A stretch of 64,000 nt of DNA. Source: Carex sylvatica (lineage: Eukaryota; Streptophyta; Magnoliopsida; Poales; Cyperaceae). Each line of letters begins with the position of its first letter. Within the stretch, counting starts at the first letter, position 1. The notes under the pieces are model-generated. The model was not told the origin of the DNA, searched no databases, and saw only the letters and a program-made list of their open reading frames with translations. Location: positions 62,001-126,000 of the forward strand of contig CAXKVR010000056.1 of NCBI GenBank assembly GCA_964058845.1, read 5' to 3'. Shown in pieces: positions 57,826 to 64,000 of this stretch. The position numbers and the translations under genes were made by a program.

Positions 57826-60800
57826 TTAACTTTGTGGTTTATTCACTTTTGGCTCAAGAGCTCTATTGTATAAATCAAGGGTGTCACCATGTGTGGGTTC
57901 AAAGCAGAGTGCGGCCTCACAATCATGCACAGCCAATTCATTTTTGCCGATAGATTCATAGAATGCTGCACGCAGATGCAATAGCTGCAAGTCTGGCTTA
58001 AAATTTATCACCCGCGTCAGCTCTGTAATTGCCTCATCTTCCCTGTGATCGTCCATCATAACTGGAAAAAAAATATGGGGGAAAATTGAGGGGTTTTTAT
58101 TATCATTTGCTGCTTTTATATGTGCACCACACCCAATGATTTAAATGGTTTGAAAGCCAAAATTGCTGCATTACTTTTGAACTCGAGAAATTTTTATCAT
58201 TTGTGGAACCCAATACTTTATTCTGTCAGGAATTCAGTGAGTAAAAAACAAGAAAGAACCCGAGAAGCTTACTAGCAGCTCTGTAACGGTAAGGATAAGT
58301 CCTCAAGGGATCTAGTGTAGTCGCAGTGTTAAGATCGCTCATGGCATTATCACGTTCACAATACTCGGATCGTTTTTCATATGCCGATGCATTATTCTTG
58401 GCCTTCTCTATCAGCTTTGTCATCTCGTCATATGCAGCTTTCTTTCTGTTTGTTACGTAAAAAACCCGTGCTAGTCCCTGGTGAGCACGGGTGTGCTTTA
58501 TGCCAAGTGCCTTTTTGTAGCAATTTTCAGCCAACTCAAAGTTCTCAATATCCACATATATACTTCCCATATTATTATATGCCTGAAAATGATCAATAGA
58601 ACAAATCACCAAAGAAAATTTGCATTAGTTGGTTGAAAAAACAACATAATAACTTTTCTTTTACATGAACTTAATGAATCATCTATAACAAGCCTACACA
58701 ATTGGCATATAAAATTTATGCTGCTCTTTAGCACTTTTTCCCTATTCATGACAGTATCAGTGCTATAGCAACACTAGATACATTTAAAATCGCAAGGACT
58801 AGCACTACTCAGTAGGATTGTGGAACTGAACATCGGTCATTTAAAAAATACAATGATAATAAAAGCATCTAATTACTTACTTGGCCTTTCCGGAGATTAT
58901 CTGAGGCGCAATTAACTGCCGATTCTAATAATTTAATAACATAATCTGCAGTTTTAGTACTATCAAAGGGGCAATCTCCCAGAGCATATGCTTTTAGGAA
59001 AAATGCTTCAAAAGACCTGTGCAATTTGATTGACTCCTCAGCTTTAGCCAATGCCTCCTCTCTATGGCCAGTGTCATAAAGGATCCATCCCTCATACACA
59101 AGTCTTTCATATTTGAGGTTTGAACTGTTTCGAGCCTGTCTCAAACTGTGCATAGCTGCCTTCTGACAATTTAACCTGACACAAGGAATGGATAAGTACT
59201 TTCTAAATTATCTTCAATTGTGCAAAGGAAAGGTTGATATAAAAGATGCTACAAAAGAAGGCTAGTATGTTCTCTGTCAAGAATGTTTTGTGCCTTAGGT
59301 TATAATGGTAATCGACAATTGATGGAGCTGACCCAATGGTTTTAAATCTCTAACCTTGTAAAACAAGCTGAGTTCAACTCCGCAAATAATAATGTAAAAA
59401 ACTATGCAAAGGGTCCCGAAAAGAAGATAACGATTGTTATTTGTCTTTTTTTGATGACCTAATACATTACCTTTGAAAGTGAATGGAAACAACCTAATTC
59501 AAGATAAAGGTTAGGTTAAGTTAATTTTGTATAAGCCTTACGATTAAGTGCAGAAATATATGGTTATGCCTAATAAGGTTTGTTCAGTATCACAGTGTAG
59601 CAAACACAACTGCAAACACAGTGGAGCAAAACTCAAGCACAAAAGTAGCTCTATCATTAAGCAACAAATATGCATTACTCAATTATAGTAAACACAGCCA
59701 AGTTCCACTTGACATGGAATAATACCAGCAAGTCTGCAAACCAAGAAAATCCAATGAAGTTTTAAGAGGAGGTTACCTTAGGAGAAGGAGGGATTGGCGA
59801 AACCGCAAGCTGCTATTGTTTGGCTCCTTTGCCAACATCTGGTGTACCACTGCAAGAGATCCTATATCATCCACAGCTGACCACCTGTCATACAACTGCA
59901 TCCAACAATCTGCCATGTCCATCTGCTGCACATAACCCCTCATAGCCTCTATAAGGTGGTCCCCATGTACCTTACCGTGAAAAAATAGGTAGCTCGGGTC
60001 TAACGTCATAAGAGCCCTAACATCCTGCATGGCCCCCTCGTAATCTTCCAGAGCGAGAAAGAACCAGGCTCTTAACTCAAGTAAGTCAGTCGAGATCTTG
60101 AACCCAAGTATTTTATTTACCTCAGTGATTGCCGCACCAATCTTATCCTCTTCCAGCAACATGATTGCTCTGTATTTGTATGGGTATGTGTTGGTGGGGT
60201 CTAATGCGGTGGCGGTCATCAAATCGTTCAACTTCTCCTTCCCTACACAGTACATGGACCGCTCCTGGTACATCCAGCCAGCTGGTTCGAACTGATCCAG
60301 AACAGTATTCAATAACTTGTATGCAGCATACTTGTGGCCGCGCTTATATTTTGCACGTGCCACACCGACCCAAGAGTAGATATGGCCTTCTTTGGCTGCC
60401 TCCTCAAACCAGCGTTGTGCATCCTTGTACTCACCTCTCTCAAGCATCACACACCCAAGCTGGTGCAAAGCCTGTTGCCTTTGCCATCCTGGTGCGGCAT
60501 ATTCACCAAGCCTCTCGAGCAACATGATTGTTGTGTTTGATTTCATATCCTCCTCCATTGCCACCTGACTAAGGAAATAGTACAACACAAAGGATGCATT
60601 CCCTGTTGCCTCAAGCCTTTCCCTCCCTTCTAAGCTGCACAAAAGGCGTGCCACATCCGGGTCATGAAGTGAATGTGGGAGCTCCCGTAGGAAGCACTGC
60701 AGGCACGCTGCCACCAACAAATGAGATGTCTCTTCAAGAGCATGTTCAATCAGTTGCAGTGCATCATCTGTCCCGCCAACCATAGCTGTGAGCGTGGCAT

Positions 60801-61782
60801 CACAGTCAGCTTTCATTTCCTCGCAGCAGAATTTGTTGGAGAAGTATAGAAGCTCAACTATGATATCAGGAGGGGTACGGTCACTAATCTGGCCTGTACG
60901 GCTGTACACATCCATTGCTTTCATGGCCGAGACAGAGATCCCATTATGGGTGAAGTCAATGTGGTCGCGTTGTGCCTCGGCAAAACCTCCATACAACAAT
61001 GCATTCAGAGGTTTTGAAAGGGCTGCAATGCAGGACCGCACACATAGCACCTCCTCTTCGCCAATGATGAACCAGAGGTCACCATCGGTATCAGGTTCTT
61101 CCCTGTGTCTAGGCCTGGTTGGGTCAGAGGGAATCAAGGAATCAGGACGACGGCACGGGCAATGCGGGTTAAGGGGCATGGAAGGCAGGTTAGGGTACAA
61201 TGTTGCTTTGGGGCATTCCAATGATGGGGAGGTCTTTGTGCATGGGGTAAGAGGGGTAGGTGGCGGGTCAAACTCGTCTTCACGCCGCTCATACCGAAGC
61301 CATGCAGATAGGACCACACGTCGGTGAACATCTAGGGCATGGACACGAGCTGCACGCAAAGCCCGGCGTAGAAGTTTCGGGTCATTCATGGACCGGAGAA
61401 GGGAATGCTGTTCCAGGTGGAGGTCGCATAAATCATCTTTTGGATCACATTCTGCGGCTATGAACCGGCGGTACAACTCAGCCAGGGTGGAAACCGGGTC
61501 AATCGGGCGGAGGTACGGGTCAATTGGTGGGTCAATCATGTCTACCGAGGGGAGACCGAATGGGAGGAGAGAATCTGTAAGGATTGAAGGTGAAGGATGG
61601 TGGTGAGATGGCGGTTGCGTGTACTGGATGGATTTTGATCGGAGAGAGAATGTGGGTCGAAGTGGGCCCCGGTCACCGTAGGGACCAGAGCTCGACGTGG
61701 AGGGAAAGGCATAAACTTGGCTACCCTTGCATCCATCTATAATCTTTAGGCTGCGTATTGTGGTGAGAAAATTGTTCTGCAT
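57826..61782 (-). CDS. ETO1: ETO1-type BTB/TPR protein, CUL3 adaptor for ACC synthase
   Basis: Four exons on the minus strand, 61782-59777, 59175-58881, 58582-58273 and 58061-57826, join in frame to 948 residues. That is close to the roughly 950 of Arabidopsis ETO1. The protein begins MQNNFLTTIRSLKIIDGCKG, the conserved family start. A BTB domain covers about residues 235-330 (DLWFIIGEEEVLCVRS, with NFTHNGIS-like DFTHNGIS). TPR repeats run from about 430 to the end, including CWMQLYDRWSAVDDIGSLAV. ETO1 proteins bridge CUL3 ubiquitin ligases to type-2 ACC synthases, limiting ethylene synthesis in the cytosol. ETO1 versus an ETO1-like paralogue cannot be fully separated here. The region upstream of the start is a recent duplicate from another gene. 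Confidence 0.93.
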
Positions 61783-61838
61783 TTCTCCCTATCTCCACGT
61801 CTTAGAATTCTTTTTCTCCCCGTCTTGGAATTCTTCTT

Positions 61839-61994
61839 TTAAGGAGAGATGGGGGCAATGCCAAATGTCATGTGATCATTATGAGGGGATTGATTTGAGA
61901 CAATCGGTGGAGACACCGGTTGCATTATGAAATTTGTCGATACAATCAGGATTGATACCGGGGTGTCTTCGTCAAGCTGCTCGAACTGACTCAT
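61839..61994 (-). pseudogene. Duplicated N-terminus of the unknown gene, intact 51-codon frame
   Basis: The minus strand reads MSQFEQLDEDTPVS and continues to a TAA stop at 61841-61839. It corresponds to residues 10-56 of the 346-residue protein at 41271-42311, followed by a few unrelated codons. Against the source, nine codons (residues 1-9) are lost by a 27-bp deletion between catgaa repeats. One further codon is missing, and both changes keep frame. The frame ends 56 bp before the ETO1-type ATG on the same strand. It would act as an upstream ORF if it is in the leader. Confidence 0.75.
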
Positions 61995-62590
61995 GAATGG
62001 TATATGGCTGTGTTAGGAGAGGGAATAAACGAAGGAGGCATTCTCTCGTTAGCCACGGCAGTATAGAGGTTAATTTGAAGTTGGAAATTTATTTTGTTTT
62101 CTTTTAATTAATTAATTTTCTATGGATTGAGAAGTAGGTGGAGAGCACGTACGGTTTGGGGTCAAGTTTGTTCTTGGCACGTTCAATCAATGAACTGTAA
62201 GGATATGAACTATTGATTGAAGTTGGAAATTTATTGTTTTCTTTTAATTAATCAATTTTCTATGGATTTGGACATAGGTGGAGAGCACGGTTTGGGGTCA
62301 ACTCAAGTTTGTTCTTGGCACGTTCAATCAATGAACTGTAAGGATATGAACAATTGATGCTACCTAATAGGTCGTGCTTCATATATGTCCTCCATTAATT
62401 GATCATAAATAGATTTATTAATTAAAAGTATATTCACAACAATTTGTTGTATCATTTGCAGCCAACAAGCAAAAAAAATGTTCATTTAAATCTTTTTCTT
62501 TCCTAAAAGAAATTAACAAATGACCTATCTTAATAAATAGATGCACAATATATCAAATATTGTTCAAGAATATCCTATACAAAAGCCGAC
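61852..62590. repeat. Duplicated promoter/5' segment of the 41271-42311 gene
   Basis: Collinear with 42140-42615 and 44402-44595. Within the copy, a 142-bp unit starting at 62077 (gaagttggaaatttatt) is repeated from 62219, so the promoter part occurs almost twice. The TATA-like motif tctatatag of the source is tctatactg here (plus-strand positions near 62060). Identity is high by eye with mostly single-base changes and small indels. Confidence 0.9.
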
Positions 62591-62698
62591 ATTTTTAAAA
62601 ATACCCTTCTAAAAAAAATAGACAAAAAAAATAACCAAAAGACCACTAAATTTTCATAATTTCAGTTTAACACTTTTGTCATTTGTCGTTGCGGACAT

Positions 62699-62739
62699 CA
62701 AGAGGGTGTCCGTCATTTGTCATTGAGGACACCCTCTTG
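62699..62739. repeat. Short perfect inverted repeat
   Basis: The arms caagagggtgtcc and ggacaccctcttg (13 bp) flank a 15-bp spacer. The neighbouring word gtcatttgtc recurs three times nearby, once inverted as acaaatgac. Function is unknown; it may be the end of another small element. Confidence 0.7.
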
Positions 62740-62788
62740 CCCTGTCCATAACAACAAATGACGGACATGACCATATATATATGCCACT

Positions 62789-62814
62789 TAGGACTGCTAA
62801 TGATTAAGGTTCGG
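62789..62814. mobile_element. Left end of a second copy of the 33821 hAT-like element
   Basis: The bases 62789-62814 match the left terminus at 33821-33846 with one difference (taggactgctaatgatt and onward). The match stops exactly where the LTR-like sequence starts at 62815. Confidence 0.75.
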
Positions 62815-64000
62815 TGATGAGCATAAATTGTGATACTTTTACTTAGAATTTTATATCAATAACTTGACCAATTTCTATGCATTTAGTTTAATTTAATTTA
62901 GAATTATATCAAGAATCAAGTTACTGCCGAAGTCTATTTAAATTTCAGGAAATGAAGTAAATTATAGATCTTCTCGCAAGTTTTCCGAAAAGTGGTAGAA
63001 CACTGAAAACAGAGTTACGGATAATGAGTTATGTCTATTTGAAGTTTGGTTCACAGCAGAAACATAGGCAGCACTCGGGCCGCACAGAATCCCACACGGA
63101 CCGCGCAGAGCAAATATGAAAATTTCAGCTTTCGACATCTTTTCGTATTTTTGTCATATATTGGCCATACGAACTCCGTTTTAGACAAATAAAGGCTTGC
63201 TGGAAAGATAACAATGAGATCTACAATTCTAGGAAGTTTATATATCAGAATTTGTAATGTGCAAGTCGCATGAACCTTTTTAGAATGACATCAACTTAAA
63301 TTTATTATCATATCTTACGAGATCTTGATTGATTCACCTTCCATCCTTGGTTGCTTTCTCCCCAAGTCACAAAATAGCTATAAAGGAGAGGAAAACAGCA
63401 GGAGGAATGGTATCTTCCCTTTGGGATCTCCCTTTCGGGGAGACCATCTCTGAGATACTAGATACCACCATTCTTCTTCACTTTGTTTCGAGGGCTTGGA
63501 AAGATGAGACTCGGCATGGAGCTTGTTTTCTTTGAGTTTTATCATTTCTTTCTTCTTTATATTTGTGTTGTTTTCTCTTAAACTATGTTAGTTTAGACTC
63601 TTTAGTTTCTAGGGTTATGATGTAGTCGAATATTTTATTTTATATGCTAGTTATTTAAATCTGTGTTGATATTTGTGTTTGTTTGCTTGAGTAGTATTTT
63701 AATTGCTTAGTTGAAATTGCTTGAATTATTCTTGGTTTACTGTTAGATATACTGCAACATATTTCTTGTAATTTAGCCTTGATATTTCTCTTAACTAGAC
63801 TAAGTACATAAGGTAGGTTTGTAAGCCGAGAGATAAAACTAATTATTAGCCGAGAGGTGAAACTTTTCATGCATCGAGAGATGATTGATACCTTTAGTAA
63901 ACCAAACAAGTAATTTAGGTAGAATACCAACAAACGAGAGTTGAGGTTTAGAAACCTAAGAGGGTAGAAATTACAATTCCAGTATCGTATTTATTAAAGC
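62815..64000. mobile_element. Probable LTR of a Ty3/gypsy-type retrotransposon, cut by window end
   Basis: The sequence starts tgatgagcataaattgtgat, a start I associate with plant gypsy LTRs. It contains the G+C-rich ggccgcacagaatcccacac tract and ends in a stretch with repeated gccgagag/cgagag motifs (63827-63875). No protein-coding domain is inside the visible 1186 bp, as expected for an LTR. The right border, primer-binding site and pol genes would lie beyond 64000. The assignment rests on general appearance and its abrupt start inside a hAT end. Confidence 0.5.

Noticed and set aside
60788..61327. Plus-strand open frame of 179 codons
   Set aside because: Antisense shadow of exon 1 of the ETO1-type gene (BTB region); no domain in the plus frame.

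Overview
This is a nuclear genomic window from a flowering plant. Genes have several introns with canonical GT..AG borders, and intergenic DNA is AT-rich and full of plant DNA transposons, a Copia fragment and an L1-type LINE. The proteins (a CHD3-type remodeler, class III peroxidases, a plant RING protein, an ETO1-type BTB/TPR protein) belong to land-plant families. The sequence alone does not let me name the species.

Layout. 1-5500: gene-free, with a 33-bp minisatellite, a foldback element split by a hAT element with an exact 8-bp target duplication, and short inverted-repeat elements. 5500-15291 (+): a ten-coding-exon CHD3-type chromatin remodeler (PHD, two chromodomains, SNF2 ATPase, SANT-like region), most like PICKLE-RELATED/CHR4. 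15500-26100: a Mutator-like element with long terminal repeats and a 9-bp target duplication, other DNA elements, a dead receptor-like kinase split by a small hAT-like element, and a Copia fragment with two LTR pieces in opposite orientation. 27304-32730 (+): two tandem class III peroxidase genes of the peroxidase-7 type with identical three-intron architecture. 33821-34651: a hAT-like element holding a perfect 45-bp inverted repeat. 36034-40632 (+): a seven-exon RING-finger protein, a likely ubiquitin ligase. 41271-42311 (-): a single-exon plant-conserved protein of unknown function. 42600-57800: no intact gene; tandem repeats, a 5'-truncated LINE and several foldback or Mutator-like miniature elements. 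57826-61782 (-): ETO1-type BTB/TPR gene. 61839-64000: a duplicated copy of the promoter and first codons of the gene at 41271-42311, a hAT end, and an LTR-like sequence running off the window.

The genes do not form a pathway. The observation most worth following is the duplicated promoter and N-terminal segment placed directly upstream of the ETO1-type gene on the same strand. It leaves an intact 51-codon reading frame 56 bp before the ETO1 start, where it could serve as leader, upstream ORF or replacement promoter. Otherwise the window is notable for how many element boundaries, target duplications and nested insertions can be read directly. I found no evidence of an undescribed multi-gene system.
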